64,000 nt of DNA from positions 2,501 through 66,500 of the forward strand of contig NZ_JADBEG010000001.1 of assembly GCF_014873755.1 (NCBI RefSeq), written 5' to 3'. The notes under the pieces were generated by a model, which worked only from the letters and a program-made list of their open reading frames with translations, was not told the DNA's origin and made no database searches. A program made the translations under genes and the position numbers. Source of the DNA: Amycolatopsis lexingtonensis. GTDB taxonomy: Bacteria; Actinomycetota; Actinomycetes; Mycobacteriales; Pseudonocardiaceae. This document shows positions 19,346 to 28,332 of the stretch, piece after piece; the stretch's first letter is position 1, and each line of letters opens with the position of its first letter.

Positions 19346-20536
19346 GTGCGTAGAGCGACAGTATTCGCCGCAGCCTTCACCCTGGCCCTGACCGCCGCCG
19401 GCGTCGCCGAGGCGGCACCCGCGCAGCACGGCCACGTCCAGCGCGTCTGTTCGGCCGCACCGGCCGGGTACGCGTCCTGCAACGCCTGGATCGACACCGA
19501 CCACGTCGCCGCCGCGGCCGCGACACCGTCCGGGCTCGGCCCGGCCGACCTGCTCTCCGCGTACAACCTCGGCTCGCTCGCGGGCAGCGCGGGCGCCGGC
19601 CGGACGATCGCGATCGTCGACGCCAACGACGACCCGACCGCCTTCGCCGACGTCAACGTCTACCGCGCCCAGTACGGCATCCCCGCCCTGGCGTCCTGCA
19701 CGCCGTCGTCGGTCGACGCGAGCACCACGCCGTGCTTCGCCAAGTCCGACCAGAACGGCGGGACGTCGTACCCGCGCAAGGACGGCGGCTGGGCGCAGGA
19801 GATCTCCCTCGACGTCGACATGGCCTCGGCGATCTGCCCGAAGTGCAACATCCTGCTCGTCGAGGCGAGCTCGGCCAGCATGGCCAACCTCGGGACGGCG
19901 GTGAACACCGCGGTCCGGCTCGGCGCCGAGGTGGTCAGCAACTCCTACGGCGGCGGCGAGTACTCCGGCGAGACGACCGACGAGGGCAAGTACTTCAACC
20001 ACCCCGGCGTCGCGATCACGGTCAGCTCCGGTGACTCGGGTTACGGCGTCGAGTTCCCGGCGGCGTCGCGCTACGTCACCGCGGTCGGCGGCACCAGCCT
20101 GAAGAAGGCGTCGACCACCCGCGGCTGGAGCGAGACCGCGTGGAGCGGCGCGGGCAGCGGCTGCTCGGCCTACGTCGCCAAGCCGTCGTGGCAGACCGAC
20201 AGCGGCTGCGCCCGGCGCACCGTCGCCGACGTCAGCGCCGTCGCCGACCCGGCCACCGGTGTGGCGGTCTACGACAGCACGTCCTACCAGGGCCGCAGCG
20301 GCTGGATGGTGTTCGGCGGCACGAGCGTCGCGGCTCCGGTCGTCGGCAGCGTGTACGCCCTCGGCGGCGTGAGCGGGGTCAGCGGCGCGAACACCGCGTA
20401 CTCGCACACCTCCTCGCTCTACGACGTGAGCGGCGGCAGCAACGGCTCGTGCGGTGGCACCTACCTCTGCACGGCCGTCGCCGGGTTCGACGGCCCGACC
20501 GGGCTCGGCACCCCGAACGGGGCCGGCGCGTTCTGA
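19346..20536 (+). CDS. secreted S53-type (sedolisin-like) serine peptidase
   Basis: A 396-residue exported peptidase. A Sec signal peptide (RRATVFAAAFTLALTAAGVAEA) is followed directly by the catalytic domain, with only a short propeptide. Sedolisin residues are visible: Glu and Asp in GGWAQEISLDVDMA, oxyanion Asp in SSGDSGYG, and nucleophile Ser in FGGTSVAAPV. The domain ends with FDGPTGLGTPNGAGAF, as is usual. GTG 19346 has GGAGG at 19335-19339. The missing large prodomain separates it from classical acidic sedolisins. It is followed by a strong hairpin. Confidence 0.87.
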   Translation: MRRATVFAAAFTLALTAAGVAEAAPAQHGHVQRVCSAAPAGYASCNAWIDTDHVAAAAATPSGLGPADLLSAYNLGSLAGSAGAGRTIAIVDANDDPTAFADVNVYRAQYGIPALASCTPSSVDASTTPCFAKSDQNGGTSYPRKDGGWAQEISLDVDMASAICPKCNILLVEASSASMANLGTAVNTAVRLGAEVVSNSYGGGEYSGETTDEGKYFNHPGVAITVSSGDSGYGVEFPAASRYVTAVGGTSLKKASTTRGWSETAWSGAGSGCSAYVAKPSWQTDSGCARRTVADVSAVADPATGVAVYDSTSYQGRSGWMVFGGTSVAAPVVGSVYALGGVSGVSGANTAYSHTSSLYDVSGGSNGSCGGTYLCTAVAGFDGPTGLGTPNGAGAF

Positions 20537-20547
20537 TCGTTCTCCTC

Positions 20548-20593
20548 GAAGGGCCATCACGTGGGTGTCGTCACGCCCGCGTGGTGGCCCTTC
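20548..20593 (+). terminator. hairpin after the S53 peptidase gene
   Basis: Arms GAAGGGCCATCACG (20548-20561) and CGTGGTGGCCCTTC (20580-20593) pair over 14 bases with one G-T wobble around an 18-base loop. It starts 12 bases after the stop and lacks a T-run, as many actinomycete terminators do. Confidence 0.75.
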
Positions 20594-20771
20594 ACGCTGA
20601 GCACTAACATGGTCACAGGAACGACGCATCCCGAGCGGGAGTGGCATATCCGACAGCCCGGCAGGGGCCGCCCAACAGGCGCCGCCCAGTGCCTTCATGG
20701 GAAATTCACAGAATGGGTGGCAAGTCTGACAACGTGAACCACGCCGACGACGGTGCCGGAACGGCGGCACG

Positions 20772-21923
20772 ATGACGACTGCCCAGGCCACTCTCGAAGC
20801 TCCCGCCCGGCTCACGAGACCGGGCGGTAGAGCGCCTTACCTCCACCAGATCGACCTGTTCCGGCTCATCACGTTCGCCTGCGTGATCCTCATCCACGTG
20901 GTGGGCGCGACGAACTTCGCGCAGGACGTCGGTGCGAACGCCGTCGAGACGCCGCTGCACTTCACGCGTGAGGCGTTCTTCGCGCTGACCGGGTTCGTGC
21001 TCGTCTTCCAGAACCGCGGCCGCGAGATCACGCCGTCCGACTTCTGGCGCCGCCGACTGCCGCTGGTCGCCACCCCGTACCTGGCGTGGACGATGTTCTT
21101 CTGGGCGTTCTCGCTGGTGACCGGCACGCAGCAGCCGGACTCGCTCGAGGCGTCGATGCGCCTGCTGCTCAAGGACCTCGTCACCGGCGGCGCCTGGTAC
21201 CACCTGTACTTCCTGCTCGTGACGATGCAGGTGTACCTGCTGTTCCCGTGGATCATGAAGCTGCTGCGGGCGACCGAGGGCAAGCACAAGTGGCTGCTGC
21301 TCGGCAGCGGCGTGCTGCAGGTCGGCGTGACGCTGTTCATGACCTACCAGCCGTTCGGCGTCAGCTACGAGACGATCACCCACCTGTACGCCACCGTGCT
21401 GCCGTACCAGTTCTACACACTGTTCGGCGCCGTGGTGGCCATGCACTTCGAGACCGTGCACGCCTGGGTCGGCCGGCACCGGCTGCTACTCGGCGGCCTG
21501 CTCGTGGCGGTGCTGGCCGGCACCGAGTGGTGCTACCTGCACACCGTCCACAGTGGAACGTTCCCGCAGGTGGCCAGCGACCCGTTCCAGCCGTACCTGA
21601 TCCCGTGGTGCGTCACCGTCATCGCCGCGATCTACGCGTTCACCACCCGGTGGTCGGGCCGCCGCCGCGAGGGCAGCCGGGGCGCCCGCCTGGTGTCCTG
21701 GGCGGCGAACCGGTCGTTCAGCATCTTCCTGGTCCACCCGCTCGCGCTGGCCCTGCTCGGCCCGGCGATCCCGCACGTGGCCGAACGCTTCGGCGCGCCA
21801 TGGCTGAGCCTGATCATCTACCTGGCGACGATCGCGCTGACGATCGTGATCGTCGAGGTGCTGCGGCGGCTGCCGGGCAGCCGCGCGCTCACCGGCCGTC
21901 CCCGGCTGAAGGTCGCGGCCTGA
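20772..21923 (+). CDS. acyltransferase 3 family integral membrane protein
   Basis: A 383-residue polytopic membrane protein with about ten helices. The conserved N-terminal block has YLHQIDLFRLITFACVILIH (Arg/His of the family active region) and FFALTGFVLVFQN. Members transfer acyl groups to extracytoplasmic sugars or lipids; the target here is unknown. It stands alone. The 235 bases upstream hold the peptidase terminator and otherwise nothing I recognise. The ribosome-binding site is weak. Confidence 0.85.
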   Translation: MTTAQATLEAPARLTRPGGRAPYLHQIDLFRLITFACVILIHVVGATNFAQDVGANAVETPLHFTREAFFALTGFVLVFQNRGREITPSDFWRRRLPLVATPYLAWTMFFWAFSLVTGTQQPDSLEASMRLLLKDLVTGGAWYHLYFLLVTMQVYLLFPWIMKLLRATEGKHKWLLLGSGVLQVGVTLFMTYQPFGVSYETITHLYATVLPYQFYTLFGAVVAMHFETVHAWVGRHRLLLGGLLVAVLAGTEWCYLHTVHSGTFPQVASDPFQPYLIPWCVTVIAAIYAFTTRWSGRRREGSRGARLVSWAANRSFSIFLVHPLALALLGPAIPHVAERFGAPWLSLIIYLATIALTIVIVEVLRRLPGSRALTGRPRLKVAA

Positions 21924-21999
21924 GTTGGCCCGACCGGGTGGTCAGGGGCACAAAAGACAGTTCGGGCATGTCACAGCGAGCGGATCCGCGGGCTTGGGA

Positions 22000-22005
22000 T
22001 ATGCT
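22000..22005 (+). promoter_or_regulatory. -10 box TATGCT, 8 bases before GTG 22014
   Basis: A TANNNT hexamer placed so that transcription would start at or one to two bases before the pyrG start codon. No pyrG attenuator-type C-run leader is seen. Confidence 0.5.
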
Positions 22006-22013
22006 GGCGGCCC

Positions 22014-23714
22014 GTGGGACTTCAGTCACGGGCAACCAAGTACGTCTTTGTCACCGGAGGCGTCGCCTCCTCTCTGGGTAAGGGACTAACGGCTTCCAGC
22101 CTCGGTCAGCTCCTTACCGCACGCGGGCTTCGCGTCACGATGCAGAAGCTCGACCCCTATCTCAACGTCGACCCCGGGACGATGAACCCGTTCCAGCACG
22201 GTGAGGTGTTCGTCACCGACGACGGCGCCGAGACCGACCTCGACATCGGGCACTACGAGCGGTTCCTCGACCGCGATCTCGACGGCAAGGCCAACGTCAC
22301 GACCGGCCAGGTCTACTCCGAGGTGATCGCCAAGGAACGCCGCGGGGAGTACCTCGGCGACACGGTGCAGGTCATCCCGCACATCACCGACGAGATCAAG
22401 GCCCGGATCACCGCGGCCGCGGTGCCCGACGAGACCGGCCAGGCGCCGGACGTCGTCATCACCGAGGTCGGCGGCACGGTCGGCGACATCGAGTCCCTGC
22501 CGTTCCTGGAGGCCTGCCGCCAGGTCCGCCACGACGTCGGCCGCGACCACTGCTTCTTCCTGCACGTCTCGCTGGTGCCGTACCTGGCGCCGTCGGGCGA
22601 GCTCAAGACGAAGCCGACCCAGCACTCGGTCGCCGCGCTGCGCAACATCGGCATCCAGCCCGACGCGCTGGTCTGCCGGGCCGACCGCGAGATCCCCGAG
22701 GACCTCAAGCGCAAGATCGGCCTGATGTGCGACGTCGACACCGAGGCCGTCATCGCCTGCCCGGACGCGCGGTCGATCTACGACATCCCGAAGGTGCTGC
22801 ACGGCGAGGCGCTCGACGCCTACGTCGTCCGCCGCCTCGGGCTGCCGTTCCGCGACGTCGACTGGACGGTGTGGGGCGACCTGCTCGACCGGGTGCACAA
22901 CCCGAACGAGGTCGTGCGGATCGCGGTCGTCGGCAAGTACATCGATCTGCCGGACGCCTACCTGTCGGTCACCGAGGCCCTGCGCGCGGGCGGGTTCGCC
23001 CACCGCGCCAAGGTCGAGATCGTCTGGGTCGCCTCCGACGACGCGCAGACCGCGTCCGGCGCGGCCTCCGTGCTGTCCGATGTGGACGGTGTGCTGATCC
23101 CGGGCGGGTTCGGCATCCGCGGCATCGAGGGCAAGGTCGGCGCGATCGAGTACGCCCGCACCCGCGGCGTGCCGCTGCTCGGCCTGTGCCTGGGCCTGCA
23201 GTGCATGGTCATCGAGGCGGCCCGGAACCTGGCCGGCATCGAGGACGCGGGCTCGTCGGAGTTCGACGAAAACACCAAGCACCCGGTGATCTCGACCATG
23301 GCCGACCAGCGCGACGTCGTCGCGGGCGAGCGGGACATGGGCGGCACCATGCGCCTGGGCGCGTACCCGGCGAAGCTCAAGCCGGGCTCGCAGGCCGCGA
23401 AGGCGTACGGCACCACCGAGGTCTCCGAGCGGCACCGGCACCGCTACGAGGTCAACAACGCCTACCGCAAGCAGCTCTCGGACGCGGGGCTCGTGTTCTC
23501 GGGCACCTCGCCGGACGACCACCTGGTCGAGTTCGTCGAGCTGCCCGCCGACAAGCACCCGTTCTTCGTCGGCACGCAGGCGCACCCCGAGCTCAAGAGC
23601 CGCCCGACCCGGCCGCACCCGCTGTTCAGCGCGTTCGTCAAGGCCGTGGTGGACCGCAAGGTCGCCGAGCGGCTCCCGGTCGAGCTGCCCGAGGCCCCGG
23701 TGGCGGCCCGGTGA
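22014..23714 (+). CDS. pyrG: CTP synthase
   Basis: A 566-residue enzyme converting UTP, ATP and glutamine to CTP. The amidoligase domain opens with [20 protein letters not shown] and holds [13 protein letters not shown] and [17 protein letters not shown]. The class I glutamine amidotransferase domain has [11 protein letters not shown] and nucleophile Cys in [11 protein letters not shown], with His/Glu in [12 protein letters not shown]. Length is normal. GTG 22014 is the start; the stop overlaps the Nudix gene by 4 bases, as in mycobacteria. Confidence 0.98.
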   Translation: MGLQSRATKYVFVTGGVASSLGKGLTASSLGQLLTARGLRVTMQKLDPYLNVDPGTMNPFQHGEVFVTDDGAETDLDIGHYERFLDRDLDGKANVTTGQVYSEVIAKERRGEYLGDTVQVIPHITDEIKARITAAAVPDETGQAPDVVITEVGGTVGDIESLPFLEACRQVRHDVGRDHCFFLHVSLVPYLAPSGELKTKPTQHSVAALRNIGIQPDALVCRADREIPEDLKRKIGLMCDVDTEAVIACPDARSIYDIPKVLHGEALDAYVVRRLGLPFRDVDWTVWGDLLDRVHNPNEVVRIAVVGKYIDLPDAYLSVTEALRAGGFAHRAKVEIVWVASDDAQTASGAASVLSDVDGVLIPGGFGIRGIEGKVGAIEYARTRGVPLLGLCLGLQCMVIEAARNLAGIEDAGSSEFDENTKHPVISTMADQRDVVAGERDMGGTMRLGAYPAKLKPGSQAAKAYGTTEVSERHRHRYEVNNAYRKQLSDAGLVFSGTSPDDHLVEFVELPADKHPFFVGTQAHPELKSRPTRPHPLFSAFVKAVVDRKVAERLPVELPEAPVAAR

Positions 23715-24340
23715 CCGCGCCCGGCGAGCACGAGTTCAGCGTCGCGGCCAGCCGGGACGTCCACATCGGACGGGTCGTCGGCCTCCGGATCGACGAGGTC
23801 GTCATGCCCGGCGGCGACACCGCGACCCGCGAGGTGATCGAGCACCTCGGCGCGGTGGCGATCGTCGCGCTGGACGAAGATCAGCAGGTCACGCTCATCC
23901 ACCAGTACCGGCACCCGATCGGGCACCGGCTGTGGGAGCTGCCGGCGGGGCTGATCGACCACGTCGGCGAGGACCCGGTGGACACCGCTCGCCGGGAACT
24001 GGTCGAGGAGGTCGGGCTGGCCGCGTCGGACTGGGTGACGCTGGTCGACGTCGCGGCGTCGCCCGGGTTCACCGACGAGGTCGTGCGGGTGTTCCTGGCC
24101 CGCGGGCTGTCCGATGTGGAGCGTGACGTGCTCGGCGAGGAGGAGGCGGACCTGGTGATCCGCAAGTTCCCGCTGGCCGAGGCGGTGCGGATGGCACTGG
24201 CGGGCGAGCTGGTCAACGGCGCCACGGTGTCCGGCGTCCTGGCCGCGCACGCGGTGCTGTCGAGCGCGGCCCCGGCCCGCCCGGCAGATGCGCCGTGGGA
24301 GGACCGCCCAACGGCGTTCGCCAAGCGCAAGGAGTCCTGA
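23711..24340 (+). CDS. Nudix hydrolase, ADP-ribose pyrophosphatase type
   Basis: A 209-residue enzyme likely hydrolysing ADP-ribose to AMP and ribose 5-phosphate. The family context is clear: [20 protein letters not shown], then a Nudix box with E, seven residues, and RELVEEVGL. Six rather than five residues separate the first Gly from the first Glu of the box (GLIDHVGE). GTG 23711 overlaps the pyrG stop. It lies at the Rv1700 position. An inverted repeat follows 4 bases after the stop. Confidence 0.9.
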   Translation: MTAPGEHEFSVAASRDVHIGRVVGLRIDEVVMPGGDTATREVIEHLGAVAIVALDEDQQVTLIHQYRHPIGHRLWELPAGLIDHVGEDPVDTARRELVEEVGLAASDWVTLVDVAASPGFTDEVVRVFLARGLSDVERDVLGEEEADLVIRKFPLAEAVRMALAGELVNGATVSGVLAAHAVLSSAAPARPADAPWEDRPTAFAKRKES

Positions 24341-24344
24341 GGAA

Positions 24345-24399
24345 GTCCGTGAATGCCACATTGAGGGACCTAGTGTCCGTGAATGTGGCATTCACGGAC
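24345..24399. repeat. perfect inverted repeat, AATGCCACATT family
   Basis: Arms of 18 bases (24345-24362 and 24382-24399) are exactly complementary and carry GAATGCCACATT and AATGTGGCATTC around a 19-base loop. It fills the whole gap between two convergent genes (stops at 24340 and 24401), so a bidirectional terminator role is likely. The core AATGTGGCATT recurs at 48712-48722. Confidence 0.9.
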
Positions 24400-24400
24400 A

Positions 24401-24892
24401 TCAGGGGCGCAGCGGGCGGCCTTCGGCGTCCAGGCCGCCGTTGGCGAGCAGCATGATGCCGTCGATGATCGGCCAGATCGCGCCGAAGCCGAAGGTGATC
24501 ATGCAGACGAACAGCTGCAGCACGCCCAGCCCGATCTGGCCGGTGTAGAACCGGCCGACGCCGAACGGCAGGACGATCTGCAGCACCCCGGCCACCGTCT
24601 TCGAGCGGTAGGAGTAGGGCACCGGCTGCTGGGCGTACGGCATCGGCATGGGGACGGGCGGCGGCGCGTAGACCGGCATGGGCGACGGCGGCAGGCCGAA
24701 GAACCCCGGGTGGGGCGGCGGCAGGTCGCGGAACAGCGGCCGCAGCTCGCCCAGCGTGGCCGCCGCGTAGGCGTCGGTCACCCGGGTCTCGTACTCGTCC
24801 GGCGTGATGCGGCCCATGCCGAAGTGGTCGGCGAGCAGCCTCGCCGCTTCCTCCCGCTCGGCGGTGCCGATGCGGAGCGCGTCCGACTCCAT
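24401..24892 (-). CDS. DUF1707 / TM2-domain membrane protein
   Basis: A 163-residue protein. Residues 1-55 form the DUF1707 domain (RIGTAEREEAARLLADHFG, ITPDEYETRV). A Pro/Tyr-rich linker follows (PPPVPMPMPYAQQPVPYSY). A C-terminal TM2 module with two helices (RFYTGQIGLGVLQLFVCM, FGAIWPIIDGIMLL) ends the protein. ATG 24892 begins at MESDALRIG; frames starting further up only add non-domain sequence over the xerD promoter. Function unknown; similar proteins are common in actinomycetes. Confidence 0.85.
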   Translation of the reverse strand: MESDALRIGTAEREEAARLLADHFGMGRITPDEYETRVTDAYAAATLGELRPLFRDLPPPHPGFFGLPPSPMPVYAPPPVPMPMPYAQQPVPYSYRSKTVAGVLQIVLPFGVGRFYTGQIGLGVLQLFVCMITFGFGAIWPIIDGIMLLANGGLDAEGRPLRP

Positions 24893-24958
24893 GGAATCCA
24901 AGGTAACCGCGTGAAGCTGAGAACGGGGTTTCTGCCGGGTCACGAGCCCCGGGCGGCC

Positions 24959-24964
24959 TAAGGT
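24959..24964 (+). promoter_or_regulatory. -10 box TAAGGT, 7 bases before GTG 24972
   Basis: A TANNNT hexamer exactly seven bases before GTG 24972. Because it overlaps the alternative GTG at 24963, it decides the xerD start in favour of 24972. Confidence 0.55.
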
Positions 24965-24971
24965 GTCCCCC

Positions 24972-25901
24972 GTGGCAGGCGCGGGAAGCACGGCCGACGT
25001 GATCGCCGCGTACCTCGACCACCTGGTCGTCGAACGCGGGACCGCGCGCAACACCCTGGACAGCTACGCCCGTGACCTGCGCCGGTACGCCGCGCACCTG
25101 GACGGCGCGGGCATCGCCAAGATCGCCGACGTCACGGCCGCGCACGTCACCGGCTTCGGGGCCGCCCTGCGGGAGGGCGACGGCGAGCACCAGCCGCTGG
25201 CCGCGTCGTCGGCCGCGCGGGCGCTGGTCGCCGTGCGGGGCCTGCACAAGTTCGCCCACGCGGAGGGCTTCACCGAGCACAACCCGGCCCGCGAGGTCCG
25301 CCCGCCGACGCCGGCGAAGCGGCTGCCCAAGGCCCTGCCGGTCGACGACGTGCTCCGGCTGCTGGAGACCCCGCCACCGGACGGCGAACGCCCGCTGCGC
25401 GACCGGGCGCTGTTGGAGCTGCTCTACTCCACCGGGGCCCGGATCTCCGAGGCGGTCGGCCTCGACCTCGACGACGTCGACGACGCCGAGCGCACGGTGC
25501 TGCTCGACGGCAAGGGCGGCAAGCAGCGGCTGGTCCCGATCGGGCGGCCCGCGCTCGCCGCGCTGCACGCCTACACCGTCCGCGCCCGGCCGGCGCTGGC
25601 CGCGCACGGCCGGGGTACCGCGGCGCTGTTCCTCAACGCCCGCGGCAGCCGCCTCTCGCGGCAGAGCGCGTGGCAGGTGCTCAAGGACACCGCCGGCCGC
25701 GCGGGGATCGTGGCCGCCGTCTCGCCGCACACGCTCCGCCACTCCTTCGCCACGCACCTGCTCGAGGGCGGCGCCGACGTCCGCGTCGTCCAGGAACTGC
25801 TCGGCCACGCGTCGGTGACGACGACACAGGTGTACACGCTGGTCACGGTCAACACCCTGCGCGAGGTGTACGCGACGGCGCACCCGCGGGCGTTGGGCTA
25901 G
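24972..25901 (+). CDS. xerD: site-specific tyrosine recombinase XerD
   Basis: A 309-residue recombinase resolving chromosome dimers at dif with XerC. An N-terminal SAM-like core-binding domain ([20 protein letters not shown]) leads to a catalytic domain with the full set: Arg in [12 protein letters not shown], Lys in [12 protein letters not shown], His-x-x-Arg in [13 protein letters not shown], His in [12 protein letters not shown] and the Tyr nucleophile in QVYTLV. No integrase-type extension and no att site nearby, and the gene order matches Rv1701, so this is the housekeeping enzyme. GTG 24972 follows a TAAGGT box; GTG 24963 is the alternative. Confidence 0.95.
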   Translation: MAGAGSTADVIAAYLDHLVVERGTARNTLDSYARDLRRYAAHLDGAGIAKIADVTAAHVTGFGAALREGDGEHQPLAASSAARALVAVRGLHKFAHAEGFTEHNPAREVRPPTPAKRLPKALPVDDVLRLLETPPPDGERPLRDRALLELLYSTGARISEAVGLDLDDVDDAERTVLLDGKGGKQRLVPIGRPALAALHAYTVRARPALAAHGRGTAALFLNARGSRLSRQSAWQVLKDTAGRAGIVAAVSPHTLRHSFATHLLEGGADVRVVQELLGHASVTTTQVYTLVTVNTLREVYATAHPRALG

Positions 25902-25903
25902 AC

Positions 25904-25926
25904 GGCCCTATAAACCGCAAAGGGCC
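25904..25926 (+). terminator. short stem-loop after xerD
   Basis: GGCCCT (25904-25909) pairs with AGGGCC (25921-25926) across an 11-base A/T-containing loop, directly behind the xerD stop. A short stem with no T-run, so only a possible terminator. Confidence 0.4.
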
Positions 25927-26048
25927 TTCCCAGCCTGCACCGACGGTCGAGTGACATTGCCCCGTCGAGTCCGGCGCGTTGCTTTGCCGGGGCTCCGACT
26001 CCGCGCATAGGCTGCGGCGGACGCTGACGAACAAGGAGCTTTCGCGCC

Positions 26049-27020
26049 ATGTCGACACCGAACCAGCCGGCCCCTTCGGCCGAGTCCGCCGGGTCGGCGG
26101 CGGCGAACCTCAGCCAGGCCACCATCGCCACGCCCGCGGTCCACGAAGGCGACGAACCGCAGGAGCGCAACGGCAAGAAGGTCAAGCTCGAGGGCATCGG
26201 GCCGACCGGCCGCCCGATCCGCGAGCACCCCGATCCGGCGCCGCTGGACAAGCACGGCCCGGCCAAGATCATGGCGATGTGCAACCAGAAGGGCGGCGTC
26301 GGCAAGACGACGTCGACCATCAACCTGGGTGCCGCCCTCGCCGAGTACGGCCGCAAGGTGCTGCTCGTCGACTTCGACCCGCAGGGCGCGCTCGCCGTCG
26401 GCCTCGGCATCCAGCCGCACGAACTGGACCACACGGTCTACAACGCCATCATGGAGCGCTCGGTCAGCGCCACCGACGTGCTCATGAAAACCCGCGTGGA
26501 CGGCGTTGACCTGCTGCCGAGCAACATCGACCTGTCCGCGGCGGAGGTCCAGCTCGTCGCTGAGGTAGGGCGCGAGCACACGTTGTTACGGGTCCTTCGT
26601 CCGGTCATGAACGACTACGACTATGTTCTTGTGGACTGCCAGCCCTCGCTCGGCCTGCTCACGGTGAACGCGCTGACCGCCGCGGACGGCGTGATCATCC
26701 CGCTGGAGTGCGAGTTCTTCAGTCTGCGAGGCGTCGCCCTCCTGATCGACACCATCGAGAAGGTCCAGGAACGCCTCAACCCCAAACTGGACATAGTCGG
26801 GATTCTCGCCACCATGTACGACCCGAGAACCCTGCATTCGAAGGAGGTCATGGCTCGCGTGGTGGAGGCATTCGGCGAGACCGTGTTCGACACGGTCATC
26901 AACCGCACCGTGCGGTTCCCCGAGACGACGGTCGCGGGTGAGCCGATCACGACCTGGGCGCCCAAGTCGGCCGGCGCGGCGGCGTACCGCCAGCTGGCCC
27001 GTGAGGTGATCGCTCGGTGA
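26049..27020 (+). CDS. ParA-like ATPase (PldP/Soj type)
   Basis: A 323-residue deviant Walker ATPase. After a hydrophilic N-terminal tail of about 70 residues comes CNQKGGVGKTTSTINLG (Walker A, 81-87), then LLVDFDPQGALAVGLG (A') and YVLVDCQPSLGLLTVNAL (B). It corresponds to Rv1708 and to corynebacterial PldP, a second ParA-type protein tied to division rather than to the oriC parAB pair. AAGGAG lies upstream of ATG 26049. It opens an overlapping operon with the RHH-like gene, scpA, scpB and a pseudouridine synthase. Confidence 0.92.
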   Translation: MSTPNQPAPSAESAGSAAANLSQATIATPAVHEGDEPQERNGKKVKLEGIGPTGRPIREHPDPAPLDKHGPAKIMAMCNQKGGVGKTTSTINLGAALAEYGRKVLLVDFDPQGALAVGLGIQPHELDHTVYNAIMERSVSATDVLMKTRVDGVDLLPSNIDLSAAEVQLVAEVGREHTLLRVLRPVMNDYDYVLVDCQPSLGLLTVNALTAADGVIIPLECEFFSLRGVALLIDTIEKVQERLNPKLDIVGILATMYDPRTLHSKEVMARVVEAFGETVFDTVINRTVRFPETTVAGEPITTWAPKSAGAAAYRQLAREVIAR

Positions 27021-27430
27021 GCAGGCGCGCTTCCCTGCCCGGAGCGTCGGAACTCTTCAGGATCACCTCCAGTCCCGCCCTCGACCTCCCGCCCCAGGCG
27101 CCACCCGCGCCCGCGGAGCCGGCCGAGAAGGCCAAGCCCGCGGGCACCGGCCGGACGGAACAGCTGGCCCGGAGCGCGGCCCCGCACGGGTCCGGCCGGA
27201 CCAAGCACGACGCGAAGATCACCGTGTACGTCTCCGGGGACGAGCTCGTGGCCATGGAGCAGGCCCGGCTGACGCTGCGCGCCAAGCACGAGCTGGTCGT
27301 CGACCGCGGCCGGCTGGTCCGCGAGGCGGTCGCGGTGCTGCTGGCCGACTTCGACGCGAACGGCGAGGAGTCGGTGCTGGTGCAGCGGCTGCGGGTGGTC
27401 GGCTCAGACGGCGGCGAAACCGAGGGCTGA
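27017..27430 (+). CDS. ribbon-helix-helix-like protein between parA-like and scpA
   Basis: A 137-residue protein. The first 65 residues are Pro/Ala-rich and probably disordered. Residues about 66-115 read KITVYVSGDELVAMEQARLT then VVDRGRLVREAVAVLLADF. One strand with alternating residues and two helices fit the CopG/RHH DNA-binding fold. It starts at GTG 27017, overlapping the ParA gene by 4 bases, and its stop overlaps scpA by one base. A DNA-binding partner for the ParA-like ATPase is inferred from this coupling and the RHH pattern; nothing else confirms it. Confidence 0.7.
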   Translation: MSRRASLPGASELFRITSSPALDLPPQAPPAPAEPAEKAKPAGTGRTEQLARSAAPHGSGRTKHDAKITVYVSGDELVAMEQARLTLRAKHELVVDRGRLVREAVAVLLADFDANGEESVLVQRLRVVGSDGGETEG

Positions 27431-28332
27431 TGGACGAGCCGGCACCGGCTCCGGAGGAACAGGTCCCCGAAGAGCACCAGACGGTGCACGGCGGGATGAT
27501 CCCCGAAGGCGTCAACACCGAAGAACTGAGCACGTCGAAGTTCAAGGTGCGGCTGGCCAACTTCGAAGGGCCGTTCGACCTGCTGCTGCAGCTCATCTCG
27601 CAGCACCAGCTCGACGTCACCGAGGTGGCGCTGCACCGGGTCACCGACGACTTCATCGCGTACACGCGCGCGCTGGGCACCGAGTGGAACCTCGACGAGA
27701 CGACGGAGTTCCTGGTCATCGCGGCCACGCTCCTGGACTTGAAAGCGGCGCGCCTGCTGCCCGCGGCCGAGGTCGAGAGCGAAGACGACCTGGCGTTGCT
27801 GGAAGCCCGCGACCTGCTCTTCGCCCGGGTGCTGCAGTATCGCGCGTACAAGCAGGTGGCGGCGCTGTTCGGCGAGCTGGAACAGGGCGCGCTGCGGCGG
27901 TACCCGCGGTCGGTGGCGCTGGAGGACCGGTTCGTCGGGCTGCTGCCCGAGGTGATGCTGGGCGTCACGCCGCAGAAGTTCGCGGAGATCGCGGTGGCGG
28001 TGTTCCGGCCGAAGCCGCCGCCGACGGTGTCGATCGCGCACATCCACATGGGCCGCATCTCGGTGCGCGAGCACGCGGCGATCCTGCGGGTGATGCTGGC
28101 CGAGCGCGGCCAGGCGACGTTCGGCGAGCTGGTCGACGACTGCGAGCACACGGTGGAGGTCGTCGCGCGCTTCCTGGCGCTGCTGGAGCTCTACCGCGAG
28201 GCGACGGTCCAGTTCGAGCAGAGCGAGGCACTGGCGGAACTGCACGTCCGCTGGACGGGCGGCTCGAAGGAAGAAGCCTCCGCGGCGGCCGAGCTGGACC
28301 GCGCCGCCGGAGACGAAGAGGAGTACGGGTGA
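27430..28332 (+). CDS. scpA: segregation and condensation protein A
   Basis: A 300-residue kleisin subunit of the SMC-ScpAB condensin. Family landmarks are FKVRLANFEGPFDLLLQLIS at the N terminus, EFLVIAATLLDLKAARLLP, and a C-terminal winged helix (RISVREHAAILRVMLAERGQ). ATG 27430 overlaps the preceding stop (TGATG). The stop overlaps scpB by 4 bases. Confidence 0.96.
   Translation: MDEPAPAPEEQVPEEHQTVHGGMIPEGVNTEELSTSKFKVRLANFEGPFDLLLQLISQHQLDVTEVALHRVTDDFIAYTRALGTEWNLDETTEFLVIAATLLDLKAARLLPAAEVESEDDLALLEARDLLFARVLQYRAYKQVAALFGELEQGALRRYPRSVALEDRFVGLLPEVMLGVTPQKFAEIAVAVFRPKPPPTVSIAHIHMGRISVREHAAILRVMLAERGQATFGELVDDCEHTVEVVARFLALLELYREATVQFEQSEALAELHVRWTGGSKEEASAAAELDRAAGDEEEYG

Noticed and set aside
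20594..20771. Riboswitch ahead of the membrane acyltransferase gene
   Set aside because: I looked for c-di-AMP, cobalamin and SAM riboswitch landmarks and could not match any.
24972..25901. XerD-like recombinase as a phage or island integrase
   Set aside because: Position and sequence match the housekeeping xerD of actinobacteria, and there is no tRNA, att repeat or phage gene beside it.
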